Positions 26,581 to 34,207 of a stretch of 64,000 nucleotides of DNA are shown here, piece after piece. The notes under the pieces are model-generated. The model did not search any database and was not told where the DNA came from. It saw only the letters and a list, made by a program, of their open reading frames with translations. Numbering within the stretch: position 1 is the stretch's first letter; the number at the start of each line of letters is the position of its first letter. The position numbers and the translations under genes were made by a program. The DNA is from Bacilli bacterium (GTDB lineage Bacteria > Bacillota_I > Bacilli_A > RF39 > UBA660): assembly GCA_900753325.1 (NCBI GenBank), contig CAADYO010000001.1:62001-126000 (forward strand). The letters run 5' to 3'.

Positions 26581-27079
26581 TATGTCGTATTTTCTCTAAA
26601 ATTTTTACTTTATATGTTGCTTCTTTGACACTGAATGGAGATTCTTCACCAATTTTTCTTTGAAAAATGGCCTTTCCTATTGGAGAATTTATTGATATTT
26701 CATTTATTTGTGAGTTTCCATCAGTTCCAACCAACTTATACTCACCTTCTTCTATATCATCAGCAGCATACGTCATTCTCAATAGAATTGTATCATTAAT
26801 GTTTACTTGTTCGTCACTTAATGTTGGAATATCAATAATATTTGCCATTTCCATTCTTCTTGATAATTGATTCATTTGTGCTACTAACAATTTTTCCTCT
26901 TTTTGTAAGGCTTCAAATTCTCCGTTGTCGTGAGCACCATCTCCTGCTGCATTTTGAAAAGATTGACTCATTGCGAGTTCGTTTTCATCATATCTTTTTT
27001 TTAGTTCTAGTAACTCTTCTTTTAACTTCTCATATCCTTCTCTTGTGAGTCTTACTTTTTCACCATTAATATTTTTCAT
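26573..27079 (-). CDS. GreA/GreB-family transcript cleavage factor (cassette copy)
   Basis: 168 aa, full Gre length. The N-terminal coiled coil has KVRLTREGYEKLKEELLELK; the tip region NAAGDGAHDNGEFEALQKEE retains the acidic tip residues; the C-terminal FKBP-like domain has INSPIGKAIFQRKIGEE. Gre factors rescue backtracked RNA polymerase. A second, more diverged Gre-like gene is at 48256. Here the gene sits between an NTP pyrophosphatase and an acyltransferase, an uncommon place, with an 8-nt overlap to the acyltransferase. The normal housekeeping greA may lie elsewhere, so this could be an extra copy. Confidence 0.88.
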   Translation of the reverse strand: MKNINGEKVRLTREGYEKLKEELLELKKRYDENELAMSQSFQNAAGDGAHDNGEFEALQKEEKLLVAQMNQLSRRMEMANIIDIPTLSDEQVNINDTILLRMTYAADDIEEGEYKLVGTDGNSQINEISINSPIGKAIFQRKIGEESPFSVKEATYKVKILEKIRHNG

Positions 27080-27081
27080 AT

Positions 27082-27657
27082 TTATATTTCTCCTTCCTTG
27101 TTAGTAAGATATTTTGCCACTTCATCATATATTTTTAGTTGTTCCTGAAAATGTTTAAAGTTTTCTTCTTCACTGTTCATTGCTTTTGGAAGTGTTTGAC
27201 CTTTAAATATAACGATTTTATCAAAAGTACTTCCTTTACCTTTTGGTTCAGTGCTAATTGTTGCTTCTTCTATACTCAAAAATTGTTTTACCTCTCCTTC
27301 TGGAGTTGCATATGTTAAACATTCCTTTAATTTGATTGCTCTATTATGTTTGTTTACCATCAATTTTATAATGTCTTCACTTGTCAACATGCTATTAATA
27401 TATTTTAGGAATGGTCCTGGAAATCCGTTTAATTCTTCTATATAATAACCTACATCTGATTTAATTACTGGCGTGTTTAACTTTTTTGCTGCATACAATG
27501 CCGAATACTTTGACACCTCTTCTACACTCCGAGACTGTATTTCTGGTGTATCCATTTTTTCATGCAATAAATTAATTTTGTATTTACTAAATATTTCAGA
27601 TGCTATTTTCCACTTTCCTAAATTACCTGTTACCATAGTTATACTAATACTTTTCAT
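27082..27657 (-). CDS. HAM1/ITPase-type non-canonical purine NTP pyrophosphatase
   Basis: 191 aa. VTGNLGKWKIASEIF replaces the bacterial RdgB 'ATxNxGKxxE' motif, followed by VIKSDVGYYIEELNGFPGPFLKYI; FPGPFLKYI is the eukaryotic/archaeal style of the HAM1 substrate pocket (bacterial RdgB usually has a GAPGxxSARYA form). SYATPEGEV-like and KGQTLPKAM stretches complete the fold. The family hydrolyses ITP/XTP to monophosphates. Starts after AGGAGAAAAG; 3 bases upstream of the gre gene. The kinase next door suggests nucleotide chemistry within the cassette, which is inference. Confidence 0.82.
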   Translation of the reverse strand: MKSISITMVTGNLGKWKIASEIFSKYKINLLHEKMDTPEIQSRSVEEVSKYSALYAAKKLNTPVIKSDVGYYIEELNGFPGPFLKYINSMLTSEDIIKLMVNKHNRAIKLKECLTYATPEGEVKQFLSIEEATISTEPKGKGSTFDKIVIFKGQTLPKAMNSEEENFKHFQEQLKIYDEVAKYLTNKEGEI

Positions 27658-27683
27658 TCTTTTCTCCTTATAATTAATATTTT

Positions 27684-28340
27684 TTATAGTTGTATCCTAT
27701 CAATTAAACTTTTGGTTAATACTTTTACATTTTGTGTTCCATCCAATCTTTCAATATCATATTTATCTACATATTTGTTCCATATTAAAGCGGCTTGTTT
27801 CAACATTTCTAAGTTTTCCTTTTCTTCCGGTATATCCTTTCTATTCTGAATACGTTGAAATGCTACTTCAGGTGGAACATCTAGATAGAATGGAAAGGTC
27901 GGTTCAATGATTTTGCCCTCATATAAAGCACTTTCTAAAACCTTTAGGGATGAAGGTGCTGATGTTTCACTGTATAGTTCTGACAAAACCATTTTGCCAT
28001 ATATATACCAATCAGTTACTAAAAAATCATTGTTGTTTAGAATTTCTGGAAATATCGTTCTTAAGTATGTCAAAAAGGAAACATTATGAAAGATTTGATT
28101 TTCATCTCGAGTAATAATTTTTTTTCTTACGCAACCATTTACCACATCCCAAAATACATTGAAACTAGATGATGTGTTGAAGATACAGGCTTTATACCCG
28201 GCAAAATTAATTTCATTTACAACATTTTGTGCTAATGCTGTCTTTCCCGAGCCATCAATTCCTTCTATTGTAATTATTCTTCCTTTTTTATCAGCTATAA
28301 TCGAATCATTTTCTATACTTTTGTTAAATATACTTTCCAT
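27684..28340 (-). CDS. dTMP-kinase-like P-loop kinase
   Basis: 218 aa. ITIEGIDGSGKTALAQNVV is a thymidylate-kinase P-loop, followed by a DE-x-x-x segment and VTDWYIYGKMVLSELY where true Tmk has DRYxxSxxAYQ; the lid FYLDVPPEVAFQRIQNRKD is Tmk-like. The changed DRY motif makes a substrate other than dTMP quite possible. The start overlaps the end of the carbamoyltransferase-glycosyltransferase frame by 17 nt. Family is firm, substrate is not. Confidence 0.75.
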   Translation of the reverse strand: MESIFNKSIENDSIIADKKGRIITIEGIDGSGKTALAQNVVNEINFAGYKACIFNTSSSFNVFWDVVNGCVRKKIITRDENQIFHNVSFLTYLRTIFPEILNNNDFLVTDWYIYGKMVLSELYSETSAPSSLKVLESALYEGKIIEPTFPFYLDVPPEVAFQRIQNRKDIPEEKENLEMLKQAALIWNKYVDKYDIERLDGTQNVKVLTKSLIDRIQL

Positions 28341-30699
28341 CTTTTTTTTGCTTCCTATAATTCTTAATACATACTTGCCATCCTTTTATATTTCCTTTTA
28401 AACTGTGAACTGTATAGCTAATTGGCAAATTATATTTTTTGAAGATTCTTCTTAATATCTTGTTTATAGTATACAACTCATGTCCAACCAATGCCCACCA
28501 TAAATAACGATAATCCTTATACTTTAAAAAAATAAACATACTAACACCTGTATCTTGCATTCCATAACGGTATAATTTTTGTTTTATTTCTTCCTCTGTT
28601 GTTGGATGCTGATGATATATTTGTATTTCTGGGTTGTACAATAACTCATATCCTTTTTTTGCTATTTTGTATCCTATTTCTAATGTTAAGCCATCAACAT
28701 TGTTGTTTGTTCCTAAAAATTCTTCATAGCCACCGACTTCAAGTAAAACTTTCTTAGGAATCATTTGATTTGCTCCTGCACACATCTTATGTAATTTCCA
28801 GGGAATAAATTTATGCTTGAATTTTTTTAGGTATCTTCTAGACCAATATTTAATTTTATTTCCTTTACTCAAACCGCCCTTTTGTTCCCATACCTTAGAA
28901 TAAGCATTTGATGTCTTACTATACATGCTTACTTTTCCGGAGCAATACCCAAGATTTGAATTCTTTTTAAATTCTTCCACAAATTTGTACAACCATTTTT
29001 CATCACTTATAATTGTGTCATCATCTGTACTTACTATATACTTTCCATTTGCCTTTTTTATTCCATAATTTAGGGCAAATGATTTTCCTTGTCTTGGTTC
29101 ATGAAATACACTAACATTATATTGTTCCTCAAATTTTTTTGTTTTGATGTATGTTTTATCTGAATAATGATTTTGAATTATTATTACCTCTATATTTCTA
29201 TCTTCAAGTATTTTCGTTTCTTTCAAACTGTTTAATAACAGCTTTAGCTTGTGATCATTTTTGTATGTCGGTATGATCAATGATATTAATTTTTCGTTTT
29301 TATACTCTGTACCATTAATATACAATGTATCCGCCTTACTTTTCAAAAATGTTTCAATAGCGTCGTCAACGCTATCACATATTGGATCTCCCATTACATT
29401 TAGTGATGTATTCATTAGTATTGGGGCTAACCCTTTATCTTTTAACTTATATAATATATCATATAAGATCGGATTATCATTTTTCATTAAGGTTTGAACT
29501 CTTGTAGTTCCATCGACGTGAACAATTGCTGGAGCCAATTCTTTTGTTATACTCTTTGCATTTGCACAAAACGTCATGTATGGAGAATCATAATCTTGAT
29601 AAAAGTACTCACTCACAAGTTCCCTAGGAATGACAGCTGCGACAGGTCTATATGGTTCTCTACCTTTGATTTCCTCACTTATTCTTTGTTTCATTTTCAT
29701 TGTATTTGGTAACCCTATAAAACTTCTATGTCCTAATGCTCTGGCCCCTATCTCACTTCTTCCTTGATACCACGCTATAATTTTTCCCTCAAGTAAATCA
29801 TCAATAACTTTTTCATCATACAATGAATTAGACTCTATTCCATTGCCTAAATATGGATAATCACATTTTATTCTTGGATGGTTGTATAGAATTGCCCCTA
29901 GGGATTGTCCTGAATCTGTTGAAATGGGACTAACATAAACGTTATCATAGATTTTTTCATCTATTAGTTTTGAATTAAGCGTAATATTTAATGCACACCC
30001 ACCAACAAGACATATATTTCTTGAAAATTCGTTATGCTTTTTTAAATGCTCTGCACAACTATCAACCCAGAATTTATGTGCATTAAATGCAATATCTTGT
30101 TTATATGGATCTTTCCATACTTCTGTATATATTGGTCTTAATTTAAAAGTCTTCAGAAGACCGTCAACATTATCGAAATATAACTGGTTTATATCTTGAA
30201 CATTTGTCTTTATTAGCTGCATTATTTTTTCGTTATATTTTCCATATGAACTTAGTCCCATTAGCTTTCCTACTCCACTTGTATGTGCTTTGCTTCCTTT
30301 TGGCTCTATTATCATTTGGGCGATAGTTCCATAGAATTTACCTGTAAAAGGCCTATCATCTAGTTCTTCAACTAACCATACTTTATTACCTTTTTTATAG
30401 TATAGCTTAGTATATCCGTCTTCTGAACCACCATCGGAACATAAAATGACACATTTTTTAAAATTAGAAGGATATGACGTTCCAATGTGGTTATTATGAT
30501 GTCCAGTTAACTTTGCTTTAAACTTTCTTCCTAAAATAGTTACTTCATCTGAACCATATAGATTATTCCATTTAGTTATTAATAACTCCGATATATCATC
30601 TATACTTATTTTTAAACTTTGTAAAGCTTGCAATATTAATTTTTCTACTTCATCTGTATTTTTAAATCTTGCGTGTTTTTTTTCTACATATTCTTTCAT
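28324..30699 (-). CDS. NodU/CmcH-type carbamoyltransferase fused to a family-2 glycosyltransferase (N-terminal codons displaced by frameshift)
   Basis: A 791-aa open frame joining two enzymes. Residues about 1-470 are the NodU/TobZ carbamoyltransferase: LTGHHNNHIGTSYP, GSSYGKYNE-like, and the YrdC-like second half with AWYQGRSEIGARALGHRSF, GREPYRPVAAVIP and MNTSLNVMGDPICDS. Residues about 478-790 are a GT2 enzyme: SLIIPTYKNDHKLKLLLNSL, EPRQGKSFALNYGIKKANG, the metal-binding STDDDTII, and late motif YQHP-like. The frame starts without the usual first 38 residues, which lie in another frame immediately upstream (30662-30790). The most likely product carbamoylates and transfers a sugar; both substrates are unknown. 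First gene of the cassette that ends at 25963. Confidence 0.82.
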   Translation of the reverse strand: MKEYVEKKHARFKNTDEVEKLILQALQSLKISIDDISELLITKWNNLYGSDEVTILGRKFKAKLTGHHNNHIGTSYPSNFKKCVILCSDGGSEDGYTKLYYKKGNKVWLVEELDDRPFTGKFYGTIAQMIIEPKGSKAHTSGVGKLMGLSSYGKYNEKIMQLIKTNVQDINQLYFDNVDGLLKTFKLRPIYTEVWKDPYKQDIAFNAHKFWVDSCAEHLKKHNEFSRNICLVGGCALNITLNSKLIDEKIYDNVYVSPISTDSGQSLGAILYNHPRIKCDYPYLGNGIESNSLYDEKVIDDLLEGKIIAWYQGRSEIGARALGHRSFIGLPNTMKMKQRISEEIKGREPYRPVAAVIPRELVSEYFYQDYDSPYMTFCANAKSITKELAPAIVHVDGTTRVQTLMKNDNPILYDILYKLKDKGLAPILMNTSLNVMGDPICDSVDDAIETFLKSKADTLYINGTEYKNEKLISLIIPTYKNDHKLKLLLNSLKETKILEDRNIEVIIIQNHYSDKTYIKTKKFEEQYNVSVFHEPRQGKSFALNYGIKKANGKYIVSTDDDTIISDEKWLYKFVEEFKKNSNLGYCSGKVSMYSKTSNAYSKVWEQKGGLSKGNKIKYWSRRYLKKFKHKFIPWKLHKMCAGANQMIPKKVLLEVGGYEEFLGTNNNVDGLTLEIGYKIAKKGYELLYNPEIQIYHQHPTTEEEIKQKLYRYGMQDTGVSMFIFLKYKDYRYLWWALVGHELYTINKILRRIFKKYNLPISYTVHSLKGNIKGWQVCIKNYRKQKKDGKYI

Positions 30700-30790
30700 A
30701 TTCCAAATGCAAAAGAATTTTTTTGTTATCTGCTATAGTTATAGAAGAATCATGGTAGCAAAAAGATATTGACAATATGTATTTTTTCAT
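30662..30790 (-). pseudogene. N-terminal piece of the carbamoyltransferase, out of frame
   Basis: From the ATG at 30790 (GGAG about 10 nt upstream) the sequence reads MKKYILSISFCYHDSSIT...LLHLEYERICRKK, matching the first 40 residues of NodU-type carbamoyltransferases (I-S-x-x-HD-S...E-x-ER-x-x-RKKH). It then runs through a tract of eight A on the minus strand (30676-30683) and stops at 30662. With seven A the frame would continue RKKHARFKN into the 791-aa frame. So the gene is split by one base. Confidence 0.85.
30676..30683 (-). repeat. A8 homopolymer at the frameshift site
   Basis: Eight consecutive T on the plus strand (A8 in the mRNA sense) at the exact point where the two carbamoyltransferase frames separate. 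Such tracts support replication or transcriptional slippage, and are also a common place for assembly errors. Confidence 0.8.
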
Positions 30791-30954
30791 TAATTCTTTT
30801 CTCCATTTCTTTTTGTTTACTATGTTATCATCTTTTAAAAATTTGTCAATATATGGTTGTATCATTCATTCGAATAAAATAACTTTTTTATAGAAAGCAA
30901 TACTTTTGTATCAATATGCAAAAAACATTCTATAAAAAGAATATTTTCATCATC

Positions 30955-31449
30955 TTATTTTATATATAGTTTGTTTCTTTCTCCTACAGAACTATGACTT
31001 CCAGTTTCTTTTGCGTTTGACAATCCTAAAAAAGTAGTAACAAACGCATCTACACCTTTTTTTAAGTCTTCTTCTGTGTCAAAGGCTCTAGTGCAATCAG
31101 TCTTTGGTATAATATAAGACTTTCCATTAGGGGATGTATAATTAATCACTTTACTTTCTGGGTACTTTTCTAAAAACTCTTCTGTTTCATAATCGAAATT
31201 GAAATTAAGTGTCATATCGGCAGGTTCAACTTTACCTACTATATATCTTATTGTTTTTATTGTAGTCCTTTCTTCTAAATCAGCACCTAAATATGGTATT
31301 TCTTGATTTAGACTTACTATAACTGGTGACTCTTTTACAGGATATTTATAATCTTCTAATGAATCTACTATATCACAATAAGTTACTAATTGTGGACAAC
31401 TGGCATGACAGTGATAGTAGATTGTTAGGGCTTTTTGTCTTCCTTCCAT
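30955..31449 (-). CDS. Unknown 164-aa protein, paralogue of the gene at 32215
   Basis: Not recognised. It starts MEGRQKALTIYYHCHASCPQ and contains YPVKESPVIVSLNQEIPYL, IKTIRYIVGKVEP, TSPNGKSYIIPKTDCTRAF and VDAFVTTFLGL. Each block has a clear counterpart in the gene at 32215, so the two are paralogues. No signal peptide or membrane helix. Two Cys near the N-terminus and one in the C-terminal block; only the latter is shared. GGAGG lies upstream of the ATG at 31449. It follows the terminator behind the CYTH gene, so it may be a separate unit. Confidence 0.65.
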   Translation of the reverse strand: MEGRQKALTIYYHCHASCPQLVTYCDIVDSLEDYKYPVKESPVIVSLNQEIPYLGADLEERTTIKTIRYIVGKVEPADMTLNFNFDYETEEFLEKYPESKVINYTSPNGKSYIIPKTDCTRAFDTEEDLKKGVDAFVTTFLGLSNAKETGSHSSVGERNKLYIK

Positions 31450-31534
31450 GTTAATTTTTCCTCCTATTAATAATTATATTCATTGTTATGACGATAAATT
31501 TCTTATACCATAAGTTTTTGTTTTTAGCAAGAAA

Positions 31535-31554
31535 AAAGGGAAATGTTTCCCTTT
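31535..31554 (-). terminator. Intrinsic terminator of the CYTH gene
   Basis: AAAGGGAAA-TG-TTTCCCTTT with a following T run on the minus strand; the stem begins in the stop codon at 31553. Confidence 0.8.
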
Positions 31555-32191
31555 AAAATTCAGTTTTAATACTAGGCATGTCTTTATCAAAAGTAACGAT
31601 ATTATAAACTTCTTTTCCCTGTTCTTTACATATTTCACTATATTTATCGTCCCAGGATAATTGATAAGCATCATTTATATTTAAATTCAGTTTTTCTAGC
31701 CAGTAATTAATTATTTCTTTGGCTTTGTCTGTATGAGTTTTATCTTCTATTTCTAGAGCTATTCCAAATGGATATTCATCTACTACAATTTCTATTTCTT
31801 TATTTGAATATACATTTCGATATCTTTCATAACTTTCTACTAAATCTAGATGAATTACATTTTGTAGTAAATGTATTAGATTATCATATTCACTTGGGTC
31901 TATACTTATCTCTACTTCTTCTTCAGTATGAATTAGTTCTTTTGTTGTACTTGGTAATCTTCTTTTCCAAGTAATCATACATTTAGAAATTTCAGAGGAA
32001 GATGTTTTTCTTACTCTAAATCTACCGTCTATTTCCTTACTATAGAAGTTGTATTCTTTCATTGGATGATTATATTGATCTGTTTTTTCATAAAATGTGC
32101 CTTGATAATTTAATTCAGTAAAAGTATTTAGTTTGTTTAGAATTTTGTCTTTACTATTTTTAGAAAAATAATATCTAATCTCTATTTCCAT
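31553..32191 (-). CDS. CYTH-domain protein (triphosphate tunnel metalloenzyme)
   Basis: 212 aa. MEIEIRYYF is the ExExR/K signature of the CYTH family (class IV adenylate cyclase, thiamine triphosphatase, inorganic triphosphatase). Further tunnel residues appear as GRFRVRKTS, CMITWKRRL, EEEVEISI, and IEIVVDEYPFGIALEIED. The complete eight-strand pattern appears intact, so catalysis on a triphosphate or metal-bound phosphate is plausible, but the substrate is unknown. It lies between two paralogous unknown genes, 23 nt downstream of one, and shares a unit with the phosphohexomutase. Confidence 0.85.
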   Translation of the reverse strand: MEIEIRYYFSKNSKDKILNKLNTFTELNYQGTFYEKTDQYNHPMKEYNFYSKEIDGRFRVRKTSSSEISKCMITWKRRLPSTTKELIHTEEEVEISIDPSEYDNLIHLLQNVIHLDLVESYERYRNVYSNKEIEIVVDEYPFGIALEIEDKTHTDKAKEIINYWLEKLNLNINDAYQLSWDDKYSEICKEQGKEVYNIVTFDKDMPSIKTEF

Positions 32192-32214
32192 TTTTACCTC
32201 GTTTTGTTGTTATA

Positions 32215-32718
32215 TTATTTTGTATATACCTTTGGCGAATCTATTGAACTTTTTGATATACTGACGTTTTCTTTTTTGTCTTTTAAATTTAAGAATCTAG
32301 TAATAAATGCATCTACTCCGGCTTGTAATTTCTCTTTTGTTTCGAAAGCTTTAGTACAATTACTTTTAGGAGTTGTATAAACTTTACCGGATGGAGTTTT
32401 ATAAGTAATCATTTTACCTTCATAACAGCTTTCATAAAAATCAATCGGATTTAAAACTTTGTAAATACTTGCATGGGTAATAACACGTTCTGCATCTTCT
32501 TCTTGTCCTAATACATATCTGACAGTTTTTGTAGCAGTATGTTCTTTTAACTCAGCATCTAAATATGAGACTTTTTGACGAAGGCTTACAATAACTGGTG
32601 ATGTTGTGGGATATTCATAATCTTTTTTCGAACCTATTTGATTATATGATGAAACTATTTGTGGATATTCTTCATTACAATGATAGTAAACCGTTAAGAT
32701 TTCATTTGTTCTTTTCAT
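32215..32718 (-). CDS. Unknown 167-aa protein, paralogue of the gene at 30955
   Basis: Not recognised. Opens MKRTNEILTVYYHCNEEYPQ and contains YPTTSPVIVSLRQKVSYL, TKTVRYVLGQEEDAERVI, TPSGKVYTTPKSNCTKAF and VDAFITRFLNL, aligning block by block with the gene at 30955. A likely cytosolic protein. It lies 17 nt after the phosphohexomutase and 23 nt before the CYTH gene, so these three are probably one transcript. The repeated blocks around the CYTH gene suggest a shared function or tandem duplication of a partner. Confidence 0.65.
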   Translation of the reverse strand: MKRTNEILTVYYHCNEEYPQIVSSYNQIGSKKDYEYPTTSPVIVSLRQKVSYLDAELKEHTATKTVRYVLGQEEDAERVITHASIYKVLNPIDFYESCYEGKMITYKTPSGKVYTTPKSNCTKAFETKEKLQAGVDAFITRFLNLKDKKENVSISKSSIDSPKVYTK

Positions 32719-32735
32719 AAATACGTCTTCCTTTT

Positions 32736-34109
32736 TTATTTATTATATTCTTCTATTAGACCAATGAATTCCTTTTGTAGTTCTTCAAGTCTTTCTTCCG
32801 TTTTCGCTTCAAATCTAGCAGTTATATTAGGGCCCGTGTTAGAAGCTCTAACTAGTGCCCAACCATCATCAAATAAAACTTTTACACCATCAATATCTAG
32901 GAATTTATAATCTTTACTTTTGGCATATTCTGCTACTTTATCAATAATGGCAAACTTTTTATCATCCGAACTTTTAAATTTTAATTCTTCTGTTGAATAG
33001 TAGTTATTAATTCCAGAAAGTAATTCTGTTACTGTTTTATCGGTATGAGACAATATTTCTAATAAACGAAGTCCGGCATATAGTCCTGAATCAAATCCCG
33101 GCCAGCGATCTCTAAAGTATACATGTCCAGATAGCTCTCCACCAAATGGTAAATCTTCATCTCTTACTTTAGCTTTTGTATATGAGTTTCCAGTACGATA
33201 ACATAGACCTTTTCCGCCTAGTCGCTCTATTTCATCACTAAGCGACTTAGAACATTTTACATCATATAAGAATTCTTTTTTAGCAACTTTATTTATAATG
33301 TCTCTAACTATGATAATCATATATTGATCAGTTGGTATAAAGGTTGACTTTTCTGATACTACACCTAGTCTATCACCATCACCATCAAAACCTAAGCCAA
33401 CGTCAGCTCCTAGTTCTTTTACTTTTTCTTTTAGTTGAGTAAGATTATCTTCAACACAAGGATCTGGATGATGATTTGGGAATCTGCCATCACTTTCACC
33501 ATTGATTACATGTAATTCCATTGGGAACATTTCATATAATTCTTTTGCGATAATACTTGTTGTTCCATTACCTGGATCAATTACGACTTTTAAGTTTCTA
33601 TTTCCAAAGTGTAAATTAGTTTTGAATAGTTCTAAATATTCATCACGGATACTGTAGTCAGTTACAGTACCTGTTCCTTTTTTAAAGTTGCCAGCTTTTA
33701 TATAAGCTAAGAAGTCTTGAATTTCTTGCCCTTTACAGTTTCCAGACTCATCAAAAGCAAATTTTAAGCCATTATCATCTTTAGGATTATGTGAAGCTGT
33801 TACCATAACACCTGATGGTATTCCTAATTTTATACAAGCATAATAATACATTGGTGTTGTACATAAACCTAGAGAAATTATATTAACACCAGTTTCTGTT
33901 ATACCTTTAATCAAAGCATTATATAAACTTTCTCCTGATAAGCGATTATCGTGACCAATGACGCAAGTTGTTTTACCTATTGTTTGAATATAACTACCAA
34001 AACCTAATCCGATAGTATATACTGTATCTTCATCTAATTCAGTAGGATAAATTCCTCTAATATCATATCCTCTAAATATATTTTCATTTATATTTTCTTT
34101 TATCTTCAT
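32736..34109 (-). CDS. Phosphomannomutase/phosphoglucomutase
   Basis: Alpha-D-phosphohexomutase of 457 aa that moves phosphate between C1 and C6 of mannose or glucose phosphates. Motifs: FRGYDIRGIYPTELDED, the catalytic serine loop VTASHNPKDDNGLKFA, metal site GFDGDGDRLGVV, sugar-binding GGELSGHVYFRDRW and the phosphate-binding RASNTGPNITARFEA. The RTGNSYTKAKV segment stands where KTGHS-like is usual. It feeds sugar nucleotide synthesis for wall or surface glycans. It heads the small operon containing the CYTH gene. Confidence 0.9.
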   Translation of the reverse strand: MKIKENINENIFRGYDIRGIYPTELDEDTVYTIGLGFGSYIQTIGKTTCVIGHDNRLSGESLYNALIKGITETGVNIISLGLCTTPMYYYACIKLGIPSGVMVTASHNPKDDNGLKFAFDESGNCKGQEIQDFLAYIKAGNFKKGTGTVTDYSIRDEYLELFKTNLHFGNRNLKVVIDPGNGTTSIIAKELYEMFPMELHVINGESDGRFPNHHPDPCVEDNLTQLKEKVKELGADVGLGFDGDGDRLGVVSEKSTFIPTDQYMIIIVRDIINKVAKKEFLYDVKCSKSLSDEIERLGGKGLCYRTGNSYTKAKVRDEDLPFGGELSGHVYFRDRWPGFDSGLYAGLRLLEILSHTDKTVTELLSGINNYYSTEELKFKSSDDKKFAIIDKVAEYAKSKDYKFLDIDGVKVLFDDGWALVRASNTGPNITARFEAKTEERLEELQKEFIGLIEEYNK

Positions 34110-34177
34110 ATTATTCCTCCTATCATCAATTATATCACATTAATTTTTTTTATGTTGAGATGGACATTTTTTTACAG

Positions 34178-34207
34178 AAAAGAACTGTATTTTATTACAG
34201 TTCTTTT
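34178..34207 (-). terminator. Intrinsic terminator of the histidine kinase gene
   Basis: AAAAGAACTGTA-TTTTAT-TACAGTTCTTTT, a perfect 12-bp stem that overlaps the stop codon at 34206 and is U-rich on its 3' side. Confidence 0.85.

Noticed and set aside
30662..30865. A separate 67-aa protein starting at 30865
   Set aside because: Its first 25 codons have no start signal; the part from 30790 is the displaced N-terminus of the carbamoyltransferase.
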